Part shown: positions 22,167 through 48,044 of the stretch, piece by piece
Layout: the number at the start of each line of letters is the position of its first letter
How positions within the stretch are numbered: the stretch's first letter is position 1
From: Anaeramoeba flamelloides
Lineage: Eukaryota > Metamonada > Anaeramoebidae
Assembly (NCBI GenBank): GCA_027625915.1
Contig: JANTQA010000029.1
Span: forward strand, 434,001-498,000
Direction: 5' to 3'
DNA: 64,000 nucleotides
Made by a program: the position numbers and the translations under genes
Notes under the pieces: model-generated
What the model was told of the DNA's origin: nothing
Databases searched by the model: none
What the model saw: only the letters and a program-made list of their open reading frames with translations

Positions 22167-23690
22167 ATGTTGTCTTTGTTTTGTTCGGCAATCAATCATA
22201 ATCGTAAATCCAATTTACCTTTAGCCATTTTAACATATAATTTAATTCAAAAGGGATCTTTGAATCTTGTCCAAACACCACAAGAAGCTTATTTTGGAAA
22301 TTATTCTCAGAACGTTTATCAACAAACGCCATTAAATATTCTTTTAAAAGAACAACAGGGGAAGATCTTTAATTGTCAATTTCAAGACCGACAAGGTTTC
22401 AATATAATCAAAAGGAACTACAGTGCAAGATCAAATAACAAAAACAACAAAAAAACAACGAGAAAAAAAAAAGAGAAATCAAAAACTCATTACGAGATTT
22501 TGGGTGTTGGTGAAAAGGCAACTCAAGAAGAAATCAAGAAGGCTTATTACAAACTCGCCAAAAAATACCATCCTGATCTCAACAAAGATGTGAGTGCACA
22601 AAAGAAGTTTACAAAAATCAATGAAGCACACGAAACACTTTCCGACAAAAAGAAACGAAAAGAATATGATGCACAGTTACACCAACCAAAATTTACTTCC
22701 CATGATGGCTTTGGCTTTGGCCAAAATGCACAGTCCTCATCTGGCTTTAATGTTGAAGACCTATTTAATAATTTTTTCGGAGGAGGAAGAGGAAACAGAG
22801 ACGGCGGCGCAAAAACGAACACACGTGCAAATTACCAAGATCCTTTCGCTTCCAATCGAAACCCCAACCAACAATCGCGTGGCTCTGACATCCACTTAAG
22901 GGTAGCGATCCCATTTCTGGAAGGTGTCAAGGGGTGTGAAAGGAAAATAAGATATAAGAGGCTAACCACATGCAGCCATTGCAAACAAACAGGCTCCGAG
23001 CCTGGAACCAAAATTAGCACATGCCGGGTTTGCAAGGGCACAGGAGTACGAATTGAAAAATCTGGGGGCTACCACCACCAGATTATTTGTGGCAACTGCC
23101 AAGGCAATGGGAAAATCGTTGAGAAGATCTGTTCCAAATGTAAAGGACACAAAATTGTCGAAAAAAGAAAAACAGTTACTTTAAAGATCCCCTCAGGCAT
23201 AGACAGTGGTGATGTTCTTACAACACGCGGCGCAGGGAATGCAGGCATCAATGGCGGGAAACCAGGTGATCTCTTTGTTGAGTTCGTTGTAGAAAACGAA
23301 AATAAAATCTTTTTCAGAGACGGTTTAGATTTGCATATCGAAGTGCCAATCACTGTAACTGATGCAATTCTTGGTGGCACAACAACAGTTCCTAGATTTG
23401 GCAAGAATCTCAAAATAAAAATTCCAAAAGGAACCCAACCAAACGAAACCACAGTCATCAAATCAAAGGGAATAACTGGCAATTTTCCCAACATTAATGG
23501 CAGAATAAATTCTAGAAATAAAACTACAGGGGATTATGTCATACATTGGAAAATTGTGATCCCAAAAAAATTAAAAAACTCCCAAAAGGATTTAATTAAA
23601 AAATTTGGTAAAGACGAAAAAAGAGAAAAACCACAAATGTCGAATGAATTTAAACAAAAACTAATCTCTCAAAAATCTTTTAAAAAATAA
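22167..23690 (+). CDS. Mitochondrial/hydrogenosomal type-A DnaJ (Mdj1/Tid1-like Hsp40)
   Basis: This is a co-chaperone that delivers clients to organellar Hsp70 and stimulates its ATPase. The first in-frame ATG is at 22167, giving 507 aa. Residues 1-106 form a basic extension containing IIKRNYSAR, which fits the R-x-Y|S processing motif of mitochondrial-type presequences (cut after Tyr85). The J domain spans about 107-170 with HPD at 135-137 and is followed by a G/F-rich region. The zinc domain (269-325) has the four pairs CSHC, CRVC, CGNC and CSKC, and the C-terminal substrate domains include [20 protein letters not shown] and [16 protein letters not shown]. The first zinc repeat reads CSHCKQTG rather than CxxCxGxG, a small deviation. 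If the host is anaerobic, the target would be a hydrogenosome or other mitochondrion-related organelle; that is inference. Confidence 0.95.
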   Translation: MLSLFCSAINHNRKSNLPLAILTYNLIQKGSLNLVQTPQEAYFGNYSQNVYQQTPLNILLKEQQGKIFNCQFQDRQGFNIIKRNYSARSNNKNNKKTTRKKKEKSKTHYEILGVGEKATQEEIKKAYYKLAKKYHPDLNKDVSAQKKFTKINEAHETLSDKKKRKEYDAQLHQPKFTSHDGFGFGQNAQSSSGFNVEDLFNNFFGGGRGNRDGGAKTNTRANYQDPFASNRNPNQQSRGSDIHLRVAIPFLEGVKGCERKIRYKRLTTCSHCKQTGSEPGTKISTCRVCKGTGVRIEKSGGYHHQIICGNCQGNGKIVEKICSKCKGHKIVEKRKTVTLKIPSGIDSGDVLTTRGAGNAGINGGKPGDLFVEFVVENENKIFFRDGLDLHIEVPITVTDAILGGTTTVPRFGKNLKIKIPKGTQPNETTVIKSKGITGNFPNINGRINSRNKTTGDYVIHWKIVIPKKLKNSQKDLIKKFGKDEKREKPQMSNEFKQKLISQKSFKK

Positions 23691-24099
23691 AATTAATTAT
23701 TATAATCTTTTTTTTATTTAATAATATTATCTGTAGTTTTATTAAGGAACTAGTATCCTTTAAAAAAAAATCAACGATTAAATTTAATAACAAATTCAAA
23801 AAAAATTTTACAGCATCTTGAAATTGGAAAACAAAGTTCAAAATCTGATTACTACAAAACCAAATTCACTTTTAAAGATATTTTGTAGGAAATAAATTAT
23901 TGTTTTTGTGGGATTTGCATCGTTCAACTAAAAGCATATAATTAAAGCACGCGAACTAGATAGAACTAATATCATTTACACTGATATATAACATAATTTA
24001 ATTATTGACAAATCTTGGGTGAAGCCTACCACACAAAAGTTTGATCTATTTTTCTCATTTTGGAAAAGTTAAAAATTCCAACAATTTTGAAATTATCTC
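23691..24099. other. 3' flank of the DnaJ gene
   Basis: AT-rich; no gene or shared repeat recognised before block B begins at about 24100. Confidence 0.35.
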
Positions 24100-25110
24100 A
24101 ATAAAAAAAATTATTTATGTTGACAGAAGAAAGAAATCTTATTGTATGGGAAGAAAGTGTACCAAAATACACTTTTACAAGAAAACCACCCAGTTTTAAA
24201 ATAAATCATATAAAAAATATACTTAATTTTAAAAAAAAATATAATAATTATTTTAAACTTTAAAAAATATAATTTATTTACTCTATCCAAAGAACATTTC
24301 ATCTAATTTTTTCTTTTTGTTTAACAAAAAAATTGAGAAAAACAACCCAATAATTAAATAAAATTTCCTCCCATAATATTTTTTAAAAATCTGGAAAATT
24401 CATTTTCGAGAGTAAATAAATACTTTTTACTTGTATTATTATTAATCAATAATTAATAACTCAATATTAACTCTATAATTCTATTCAAAATAACCCAAAG
24501 ACTAAAATTGGTCAATAGACTTTTTTATTATTACTCAATTTTTTAAAGGTTTTTAAAAAAATCTAATGAATTTAAATTAATAATTTGAATAATAAAAAAA
24601 ATAATAGAATATTATCTAATCACCAATTTAAAAGAATAACAGATTTGTTCAATATACTCTGAATATTTGAGAAAAGAATATTACATCATCTTTTCAATTT
24701 TCAAGAATTTAATAAATATTTGTGAATAAAATAAATAATCAAATATTTTAGATCTTCAGATATTGTATATTTGATTTATTTTTATTGTATTTTTGAAATA
24801 AGATTATATATTTCAAGATTCTTAGTTAATTTAAACTCTCCATAATAACTAAAAGTGAGATTTAATTTAAATAAAAATGTTTAGGAAATTTTTCTTTTTT
24901 CTTTTTTTGATCTCTTAAAATCCAAACCAAAGAATCGTGATTCTTTTAATAAAAATTTATTTAAGTAAAATTGAACTTCTTTAAAAATGAAATCTCATTT
25001 CTCTAAAGTTGATAAATGATTTTTATTTATTGGTCTTAATCGAATCTACGTGTAAATAATTACCCTATTACCCTTGGAAAATAATAAATAAATAAGATTT
25101 GCTTGCCCCT
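24100..25110 (+). repeat. Dispersed repeat block B, copy 1
   Basis: About 1 kb shared with 29700-30725, the right part of 35440-36240, and 49100-50115, always in the plus orientation. Landmarks are TATTATTG..GAAG-AAGTGTA..AAATACACTT at the start, ACCAAAGAA-CG-GAT near the end, then CTCATTT-TC-AAAGTTGATAAA and TAATTACCCTATTACCC. The start resembles an inverted, diverged copy of the LINE 3' terminal motif. It is noncoding: the reverse open frames at its start are not conserved beyond chance. Confidence 0.8.
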
Positions 25111-25639
25111 TAAATCTCTGGATACAGAAAAAATTCTTTCTATTTTATTTATCATTGCTTTTTTTTATAAAAAAAGAATTATTTGACCAGTTTCATTTTT
25201 TTTTTTGTAAAATTTAATTATTATAAATTTGCAAAATAGTTTGTTTTAATAATTATTTTTCATAAGAAGATGATATAACTTCCATTAATACATTTTACAG
25301 TATTTCCAACCCCACTGTGATTTTTTCTGAAAATAAATTTTTATATTAATATAGATTTTTAAAAAGTTGAATAAAAATTTCAAAATTTTGATATTTTAGT
25401 AAAAAAAGATAATTATAATCATCTTGAACATTTTCTTTCGATAATATTAGAAAAAATTACCTTTTTAAAAAAAGTAATATTTAAGTGGTTAATTGATGTA
25501 TTTTCAAGTTTGAAAGACATTTTTAAGATTGGAGAATATATTATGATCATTTCACAAAATATTCTTTCATATGAAAAACTATTGTAAATATGAACTTTCT
25601 TCTTCCCATCTTTAACTTTTTAAAAATTTGTATCTATAT
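25111..25639. other. Noncoding region between repeat blocks
   Basis: AT-rich sequence following block B. No supported feature. Confidence 0.3.
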
Positions 25640-26000
25640 TCAGGATTTTACCAAGTATCTTTTTTGTTGTTTTTTTTTTTTCCGAAAATAAAACTTTTTA
25701 ACAATCTTTTTGATAAAAAAATTTTCTTTGTAAAAATATTTGTGATGAACTCCAAATGTCATCAACTATTATATCATAATTTAACTTTTTTTATCACATT
25801 ATATTATCCTTTATCACAACTTATAATTAATAATTGTGTGTTTTTTTTTTTTTTTGAAATTATTACACTTTAATATTCTACAACAATAATAAAGAATATC
25901 ATAATTTTAGTATTAATAGCGATTGGTTGATAAAAATAATCAAGATTTTTGAACCTTTATTGTAACTTAACCAAGAAATCTCCAAATCCTCTATTTTCTA
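25640..26000 (+). mobile_element. Right-end fragment of the TCGCGA-type transposon
   Basis: Matches 9710-9995: CAAGTATCTTTTTTGTTGTTTTTT, CATCAACTATT-TAT, then AT-rich subterminal repeats, ending in AACTTAACCAAGAAATCTCC-AAATCCTCT. The subterminal TCGCGA words of the better copy appear here as ATCATA or ATCACA. Confidence 0.6.
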
Positions 26001-26239
26001 AAATTGAGATTATATATAGATCAATATCTTATATTAATAAATACCAAAAAAAAAAAAAACAGTAAAAATTTTTATTCCTAAACAAAAAATGAATTCTATC
26101 AATATAGGATATTTAAATAATTATCTTAATATTTCTTTTAACAATAGATAATTTATAAAAAAATTGACCAAATTTTATAAAAAAAGCTTTAATCTTTTTA
26201 AAAGGATATATTAATTATAATTAAAATGATTAATTATAT

Positions 26240-26560
26240 TTACTTATAAGTTTTTTATTTGATCCCTTTGAATTTTTTGATTTTTAACAATATTCAACTG
26301 ACTGGATTTTATTTTTATTGTGAAGAATGATTACCACAAAAAAAATATCAAGTTGTTACTTTTTAAGACTGATTGATACTTAAAATGATGATTGGGTAAC
26401 TTGAAAATAAGTTCATAAAAGTAAATTCAAAAAATGTACTAAAGGTTAAAAGTAAATCAGAGTAAAAATAAAAAAGAAATAATAATAATTAAACAGCCAA
26501 ATCAGAAAATGAATTTTCACGATGAATTAAAAAATTAACTTAAACTAATAACAATTATAA
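26240..26560 (+). repeat. Dispersed repeat block G, copy 1
   Basis: Matches 37690-37990: GTAACTTGAAAATAA, AAAATG-AC-AAAGGTT-AAAG-AAATCAGA, then TTAAAC. Noncoding. In both places it is followed within about 250-300 bp by a LINE-type 3' tail, so it looks like part of the same larger repeat. Confidence 0.6.
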
Positions 26561-26799
26561 TGTCTGTACTTTCCAGTATTCTAACTAAAATATAATTTTA
26601 TTTTTTTATTTTTATTATTAATTTACTTATAAATACCATATTAAAAATCGTTTTTAAAATTCCTTTCCTTTTTATATTTTTCCTTTTCCTTGTCAATTTT
26701 CTATTTTTAACCTTTCCAATCAAGATAATTTTGATATACACTTCGTATAAATAAGGATGAATATATAAATGGTTTTAAACTTATAAAAAACTTGAATAA

Positions 26800-26865
26800 A
26801 TTTAACTAAAAGACCACCTAGAGTGAAATTTACATTTGTGTTATTATTATAATAATAATGGTAAA
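26800..26865 (+). mobile_element. LINE-type 3' tail (degraded)
   Basis: AATTTAACTAAAAGACCACC then TAGAGTGAAATTTACA..TG matches the end of the LINE (AATTTAAGTCTAAGGGCAAC, TAGAGTGTAATTTACAC), followed by an (ATA)n-rich stretch. It forms the apparent 3' end of the dispersed noncoding repeat that begins near 24100. Confidence 0.6.
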
Positions 26866-27807
26866 AATAGAATTTTTTATTGATTATAATGAAGATTTTT
26901 TATGATGTTGTCAAAGTGTTTGAATGAGGGAATTTTTTTTAGAATAAAAAAATAAACTAAGTATAATATATAACTAAATACAATTTTCAGTACTTTCTTT
27001 TAAATTATGTGTAAAATAGTTTTAGCTTTCAGAGCGATTATTATAGAATTTCATTAACTAATATCAAAACACAAAACATTTTTATTTTTTCAGATGAATA
27101 GGGAATATTTTTTCAAGAATAATTAATTTTGAGACTTTTTTTCGTATTTAATGCTAAACTTGAAGTTATCTTGTTATTTTTTAATTTTTATTTGAGTTTT
27201 ACATTCCTTAAGGTTGACAATTCAAATGGGAAAAGAGATTATTTTGTAACCTGTGTAAGTTTTAAATTATTTGGTTCTTAGCTGATCAATCCTAGACTTT
27301 TGATTACTTTTAATTGTGATTCGAAAATGAATTTATTTTTCAATTTATTTCTCCCAAATCTGAATTTATCTGTTTTAAACAAGTTACATGAAAGATATTT
27401 AATAATAGAAGTTAATTTCTGGGTTGTCAATTGAATTTTTTATTTCCCTTTTACCAAATAAGAAAAAATAATTTTTTTTAAAAACTAACAATAAAACTTT
27501 ACCTACATTATAATTTTAAATTGAAAATGGACAAAAATTATTTTTTTATAACTTTCCATCCAATTTCCTCATCTTCCACTCTCCAATTCGTATTTTGGAA
27601 AAAAAAATAAATTCAAAATCGAATCACAATTAAATTTAATCAAAAGTCTCTTATTGATCAGATTAGAACCAAAATAGAATAAACCTTATACAAATACCAA
27701 ATAATATTTTTTCCCAGTTGAATTGTCAACCTTAAAAATTATGAAAGTTCAGAAAAAATAAATAGAATATCTAAACATTTTTTTTTTTTATTTTCAATTC
27801 CATTCAT
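26866..27807. other. Upstream region of the GIGYF-like gene
   Basis: AT-rich, noncoding. There is a rough long-range inverted similarity between about 27215-27330 (AAGGTTGACAATTCAA, ATCCTAGACTTTTGATTA, AATTGTGATTCG) and 27612-27738 (CGAATCACAATTAAA, AATCAAAAGTCT, TTGAATTGTCAACCTT), which marks a TIR-like element of about 520 bp between them. Confidence 0.5.
27212..27735. mobile_element. Inverted-repeat element upstream of the GIGYF-like gene
   Basis: Left end AAGGTTGACAATTCAA and right end TTGAATTGTCAACCTT are perfect complements (16 bp). The arms continue inward, with gaps, over about 120 bp (GATTACTTTTAATTGTGATTCG against CGAATCACAATTAAATTTAATC). No coding frame is seen. It ends about 70 bp before the ATG of the downstream gene, so it may supply part of the promoter. 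Confidence 0.65.
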
Positions 27808-28900
27808 ATGAGCGATGAAGAACAAAAAGAATCTGAAAAAAAAAAAGCAATAAGATACACTACAAAAGAGGTTCTTACGGTTTTTAATTATTCTATCCCA
27901 CTGCCCGAAAATTTTAAACAAATAACAAATATTTTTTCTGAACGAACATTACCGCCTGTACTTCAAATACCTTTTACACAAAGCAAAAGTGATGTTGTAA
28001 CTTCAGCAGCCCGATTGAAAATTGCAAACAAACATTCAAAGTATAAGAATAACAATTATCAAAAAAACAAATATTCACATAAACAAAATTATGGGAGTTA
28101 TGGTGATAAAAACCACCAAAATTCTTCAAATTTTATTCGACATAAAAAAAAGAAAGAATTTATGTGGTATTATTTAGACGACGAACAGTAATATTTCCTC
28201 TTTTCTTTTTCTTTTTCTTTTTCTTGAACAAAAACCAAACACAGAAGAAGAAAATTTCCTTTTTTCTCCTCAGAAAAAGAAACACAAAAAGAAAAATCAA
28301 AACTAAAACAAAAAAGCGACTTCAAAAATTAAAAAATAACAAAGAAATTGAAAAGAAAAACAAAAAAATAAAATTGATCGTCTTGGGAATATAAAAAAGA
28401 ATAATTTATCTTTTCATTTATTCTTTTTTTTTTTTTTTTTTTTTTTTAATCCCAAAACACAAAAAACATCCTTTCTTTGTTCATAAAAAATTAATAATTA
28501 TTTTTTCTTCTTTTCTTCCAATTGTTGTCTCAAACAAAAACTTGTTCTTTTAAGTGTTAAACAAGGTCCATTTGAACAAGCAAAAATGGAGGATTGGTTT
28601 CAAAATGATTTTTTTGATCCTGTGCGTATGGTTTCAAGATCTGGTGATGTTTTTATGACTCCGCTTGGGTTATCATTTCAAGATTTTCAATATAGCTTTT
28701 CTTCAGGAAACAAATGTACAATCCCTACAACCCAAACACAAATTACGATCAACAAGTTTCTTGATATCAAGAAGAATGAGATCATAAAACGTATTAAATC
28801 AATTGTTGAAGACACAGAAGAAGAATCCTTTGAATCTGGAGAAGACTCTTCTAACAGCCAAGAGAACCAAAACAGTGAACAGTCGTCCGAAGAAAACTAG
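27808..28900 (+). CDS. GIGYF-like protein: eIF4E-family binding motif plus GYF domain
   Basis: Two exons, 27808..28187 and 28555..28900, are joined across a 367-bp GT-AG intron (GTAATATT...TTTAAG), giving 241 aa. The splice falls inside the GYF domain: W120-YY-LDDEHVK-QGPF(130-133)-EQAK-M138-ED-W141-FQN-DFF. This follows the family signature W-x-Y ... GPF-x4-M-x2-W-x3-GYF, with GYF replaced by DFF. Near the start, IRYTTKEVLTVF (15-26) resembles the Y-x4-phi-phi motif by which GIGYF proteins bind 4EHP/eIF4E. The middle is Asn/Lys/Tyr-rich and disordered, and the tail is Ser/Glu-rich. GIGYF proteins use the GYF pocket to hold proline-rich partners and repress translation of bound mRNAs. This one is far shorter than the metazoan forms. 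The GYF call is strong; the eIF4E-family partner is inference. Confidence 0.9.
28188..28554 (+). other. Intron inside the GYF domain
   Basis: A 367-bp phase-2 intron. Donor GTAATATT directly follows ...LDDE-CA and acceptor TTTTAAG precedes TGTTAAACAAGGTCC. Joining gives H-V-K-Q-G-P-F in frame. The lysine-rich open frame within the intron is fortuitous. Confidence 0.9.
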
Positions 28901-29699
28901 ACTTTCAATTGCCGATAAATCTAATAAAAACAATTACAATTAAAATCTTTTCAAAATAAAACATAACGATACTTTTGAAATCTCATCAATGTTTCCCCCT
29001 TTTTTTATCATTTTCTTTGTTGAATTCAATTTTAAAAATGTAAGAAATAGTAAATGTTGAATTCATTTGTCATATTTCAATCTGATAAAATTAAAAAGAA
29101 AAATGATAAATTTTACTTTGACAGACAACAAGAATAACACAAAAATTGTTAAAAAATCTTTTTTTAATTGACAAGACAGGCTTTTTTGAAATTATTCCAG
29201 ATTTTGAAAGAAATTACAAAGATCAAAATCTGATAACCATTTGGAAGAAAAAATGAAACAAGGAAAAAAAGTTCAATAAGATTTTTAATTGGGAACCTTA
29301 ATAGAACCTGAAAATGAAAACTAAGATCAATTAAAAAAAGAAAAAAACAAGGATTTAAGATAAAATAGCTGACTCGTACACTAAAAAATTTTTTTTTAAT
29401 AAAATCTTTTGGTAGTCGTTTTTCTTCGATTGATCAATTATTAAAAATTTGCTTCAAATAATTTGACAATTTTTGAGATCTCCAAAACCACTCTAACAAC
29501 AATTTTGATAAGAAAAGTAGATTTAAATTGTATTTGTTGGATTGATTTAAAATAATATAATGGATTATTATCTTGAAGTTAATTTGTTTCTTCTTTTTAT
29601 TAATTTTCCTTTTCCTTTCCAGTCTTGTTCCAAATGAAAAATCCTATTGAACTTTTTTTTCACAACGGTAAAGTTCAAAATTCGACTTGATATTTCTTA
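28901..29699. other. 3' flank of the GIGYF-like gene
   Basis: AT-rich. At about 29118-29145 there is a single end-like match (ACAACAAGAATAACACAA) to the nested MITE at 8668. No gene recognised. Confidence 0.4.
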
Positions 29700-30725
29700 A
29701 TAATTTAAAAAAAAATTATTTACTTTTGGAAGAAGATTGAAATCTTATTGAGTGTAAAGGAAGTGTACAAAAATACACTTAAAAAATAAAACCAAAAAGT
29801 TTTAAAATATCCCATTATATAAAAACTACTTAATTTGAAAAAAATTACAATTATTCTTTTAAACTTTTTAAAAATATAATTTTTTGATTCAGAGAACAGT
29901 TCAAATTGATATTTTCTTTTTACTGAGAAAAAAAAAAATACGAGAAAAAAAATTAAACAATCGAATTTAAAATTCTCCCAGGATACTTTTTTAAAACATG
30001 TACAATTCAACTTATAATCTAAAGAAATACTTTTTTAATTTGATTTATTTTTAATCAATAATTAATTTCTTGATCTTAATAGGTTTCATTTAGATCATTA
30101 ACAACACAATGATTAAAAGTATCAATAGACTTTTTAATTATTTCTCAATTTTTTAAAAATTTCCAAACAAAGACGACGAATTATAATTCAGATTAATAAT
30201 TCTATAAAAAAAAATAATATATTTTATCAAATAAATGATTTTAATCGGAACAGATCATTTTTTAAACTAATAATATTTGACAAAGAATATGATCTAAATT
30301 TTTAGAATTTCAAGAAATTTCACAATTATTTGCAAAATATAATAAATGATCATTTTTTTTTTAGATGTTCAAGAGGTTCAATCTTTGATTTATTTTTATG
30401 TTATGATTTAAATAAGATTCAAGTTTCAAGGTTATTGTTCAAAAAGACTCAGAAATTACCAAAAGTTAGATTTCTTCAAAAGAATTATTTTTTTTGCAAA
30501 TTTTTCTCATTTGATCCTAGAATCCAAACCAAAGAAAGGATCAGATCTTTTGACTGAGAATTTTTATTTGAAAAAATGAACTCTTGTTAAAAATGATAAC
30601 TCATTTATCCAAAGTTGATAAATAAAGTTGTCCATCAAGTTTAATTGTAACCTTGTATAAACAATTACTCTATTACCTTTGGGATTAAAAATAAAAACGA
30701 GTTACTAGTTCCTTAAAACAAAAGG
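29700..30725 (+). repeat. Dispersed repeat block B, copy 2
   Basis: Collinear with 24100-25110: GAAGAAGATTGAAATCTTATTG, AAGTGTACAAAAATACACTT, CAAACCAAAGAAAGGATC, then TTATCCAAAGTTGATAAA and AATTACTCTATTACC. The forward open frame at 30330-30557 is a by-product and is not conserved in the other copies. Confidence 0.75.
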
Positions 30726-31189
30726 GAGGATTCAACACTCTAATATTTATTTTTAAGACTGTCATTTGGTATGGTGTTTTTCTTGGAATTGATCAATCAT
30801 TAAAAACTTGTTGAATTATATTGAGATCTGCAAAACTACCCCATTGGATTCTTTTGATAACCAAGTACATTTAAATTGTTTTTTCTGATTCAATTTCAAA
30901 TAATATGATAGATTATTCTTGGAAGTTAATTTTTTTCTTCTATTAATCCATTTTACTTTTTATTTTCATTCTTGTTACATATTAAAAAGTGGTTGAAAAT
31001 TTTTTCCCAAACTTTTATTTCGATTGATATGTTTTTACAATTAATACTTTTAACAACTTATCCAGAAGTTTTAAAAAAACGAGTAACATAAATTTTAAAG
31101 ATTGCTTTGGAGTGAGTTGAAATGAGTACCCATAACAGTTGAAGGGTAACCTTAACAAATTTTCAAACACAATTTTAATATGTAAACCC

Positions 31190-31745
31190 CAATTAAAAAT
31201 TTTTAACATACCAAAATATCAATTTTTGAAAAAAACTATTATTTTTTTAATCAATTCTAGAAGAAATACCAAATTAGAACCATTCACTAATTGGAATTTT
31301 AAAAATTTTTTATAAATTACAATACTTATAAAAAAAAATAAATAATTATCAATACTAATAAATTATCGGCATGTTAAAAATTTTGGAGAGAGCATAACAA
31401 AAAAAAACATTTGTAAATTGTTGAAATTCTATTAACAATTATTGATTGATCAAATGATTAGATACCATTAACTAATTTTATTTTAGTTCTTCGATTTGAA
31501 AAGAAATTCAACTTTAAAATAATATCAATTCTTGAAAAAAAAATTTCTATTGAACCAAAACATCTTACGTAATTTAAAAAATGAAATGAAAACAAAAACT
31601 AAAAGATGAAAAAAAGATTTTCATATTTTACAAAATATTTAATTTATTTCCAATTTCAATGAAATTGTATTCTTGTGATTGTTTGGGCTGCATTAACTGT
31701 GTGTAAAAGTTTGGAATTTTAGTTTATTTACAAAAAAAAAACTTT
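31190..31745 (+). repeat. Dispersed repeat block A, copy 2
   Basis: Collinear with 20510-21065 and 36415-36965 (TTTTGGAGAGAGCATAAC, TAGATACCATTAACTAATTT, TGAAATTGTATTCTTGTGA). It follows block B copy 2 by about 470 bp, the same order as at 35.4-37.0 kb. Confidence 0.8.
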
Positions 31746-32487
31746 TGATTTCAATTTCATATCAACAGTTAAAAAACCTTCTCAAAATAATTGTTTTTAC
31801 TGAATTTTTTCACATTAAAATAAATTTAAAGAAAAAAACTTTGAACTAAACAAAATCTCATCCCAATCACTACAATAAGAATAAAATAAATTAATTTATG
31901 TAAACAATGAGATCCAGTTAATAAAATATTTTTAAATTATTTTTATAACCTGAATTTATCAGCTGAGTCATTCACTATATACATTTTCCAATATTTTTAA
32001 AAGTTAAAAAAAAAAATAAAAAACAAAAGTTCAAAATGAAGAATAAAGATATATTATTGGAATTTTACAAAAACTTTAAAAATGTTAGAACATTTTTTTG
32101 TAAAATAGAGGCAAAAAAATATAATAAATAAATAAATAGAAGGAACTAATGTCTATTAAATTTTATTTACCTAAATTTAATAGAGATTGAGAAATTTTTT
32201 TGCCAATTACTTAGATTTGAAAACCTCTTTATTTTCAAAATTAAACTTATTTCTAAATTAGGAATACTTATTTAGAAATTGGTCAAAAAAAAAAATAATA
32301 GAGACTCGTGTCTTAAAGAAAAAAAAAATAAATTAATAAATTTTAAGAAAAACAAAAATTGTAAATTGAAATATTGAATAAATTTTTAGTTTATTGTTTA
32401 AAATAATTACATTTGAGAAAATTTTTTTTATAATTATGATAGTTTATTTTTAAAAAAATCTTTTCTAACAAACTAATATTCAATGAT
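31746..32487. other. 3' flank of the BEACH gene
   Basis: AT-rich; no supported feature. Contains a short (AAAT)n stretch at about 32125-32140. Confidence 0.35.
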
Positions 32488-46672
<14,185 letters not shown>

Positions 46673-47053
46673 CTTGTTAAAAAAAAAAAAAAAAAAAAAC
46701 AGAAAAAAGAAAGATTATTCAATTGGTGTTGAATTTTTTAAAAATGCTTTCCAAGACTCTGTTACCGATTGTTAATCTTTAAATTTTGATTTTTATTTAT
46801 TCAAATCTTGTTATCCTTATAAAACGATCCTGTTCAAGTTTTTTTGAATTAATGATTATTTGAAACTTTTTTTTACAATTACCAAAATTTTATGTTAAAA
46901 ACACTCTGCTTGTTAGCTCTCAATTTCTTTTAGGATTGAGATAACTAGACTTTCTTCAAAGCTATCTTTACAACCAATTCTAAGGATTTTCTTTACTAGT
47001 ATTTGAGCAATACAAAGGGACAAAATTTTCACTTATCTTCTTTTTCCTTTTTT
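46673..47053. other. Intron or spacer upstream of the main BEACH exon
   Basis: Ends (minus strand) in a T tract of about 20 followed by AACAAG, a good acceptor for the exon that opens at 46672. A donor could not be fixed. No other feature. Confidence 0.45.
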
Positions 47054-47781
47054 TTATGACAAACAAGAGTTTGCAATGAAATAGGATTTTGATCCAAGAT
47101 CTCTATTTGTTTGTTTGGTACTTTTTTGTGCTATACTTTGGAACCAAAGATTCTTAAAAGAAAAGGAAGATTCCAGAATTGAAAAAAAAAGAGAGTTATT
47201 CGAAATTTTTTCCCATATAAATGTCAAACATCCATAAGGAAGTGTAAAAAAAAGAAAAAGCTTGTTGCCAACTAAATGTGATTTGTTTTGAAGTGAGGTG
47301 GACGAAAGTAAAGTGATCCTGAAAAAAAATAATTGAAAAAAAAAGAATGCCAAATAATTTAATTCTAAAAACAAAAAAAGAAAAACATTGTGCAAAGGTG
47401 AGGAATCTTACTAAAAGTTAGATCTTTTTTAAACTGTATCAGCCCTTTAAGTACATTACTAATAACTGATTTGGGAAAAAGTTTCTTTAAAGAGACCAGA
47501 TCCTCCCATTCTTTTTCGTTAATCGAAACTAAAGACTGGACATCCTTTTCTGTGTGCCAATTGCTATATTCTTGAAAAAACAGATTGGAAAATTTGTTAT
47601 TTAGTTTGTAATACGCGTACTGATCAATTTCTTCATCCTTTTTCTGTAACTTTTCCCAAATCAAACCCAGTTCACCTTTAAATTTATGTAAATTAGATTC
47701 GTTTTTTAATGTAAATATCGAAGACAATTTACTATTGTTGTTTGTGAAGTTGGTCCCTTTTTTTTTATTAAAAAAAGTCAT
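47054..47781 (-). CDS. Probable 5' exons of the BEACH gene, or a small separate gene
   Basis: The ATG at 47781 starts MTFFNKKKGTNFTNNN...; the frame runs to KKDLTF at 47412 and meets a standard donor GTAAG. An acceptor at 47365 (TTTTTAG) would leave a 47-bp intron and continue in frame as KLNYLAFFFFQ...SHLVGNKLFLFFTLPYGCLTFIWEKISNN to a stop at 47054. The composition (helical, Trp/Leu-rich, KEWEDLVSLKKLFPKSVISNVLKGL) suits the N-terminal helical part of BEACH proteins, and it sits just upstream in the same orientation. However, I could not find the splice linking it to the exon at 46672. The first exon is reasonably convincing; the second is not. Confidence 0.45.
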
Positions 47782-48044
47782 CAGAAAATTACTTTATAAA
47801 GAGAATTCGAGAATTCTCATTCAAAATAATTTTTTAGAAAAAAATGATCGAAACTTTGAAATAATATTGATACTGTGAAAAGAAAATGAGATGAAACCGA
47901 GGGTGTGTTTTCTCTGATTTACTTAGATTCTTAATTTAATATGGGTGAACTCTAATAACTCATCCAATTTTATACTCCATGTAGTGGTTAGAGTATATTT
48001 TTTCAACCTATTTAATGACTTGTAAGAATGGTACTTCAAATAAA
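47782..48044. other. Upstream region of the BEACH gene
   Basis: A short AT-rich stretch with no recognisable element, ending at the long inverted repeat. Confidence 0.35.

Noticed and set aside
28188-28554. Lys-rich frame at 28164-28394 as a separate protein
   Set aside because: It lies within the intron of the GIGYF-like gene and has intron-like composition.
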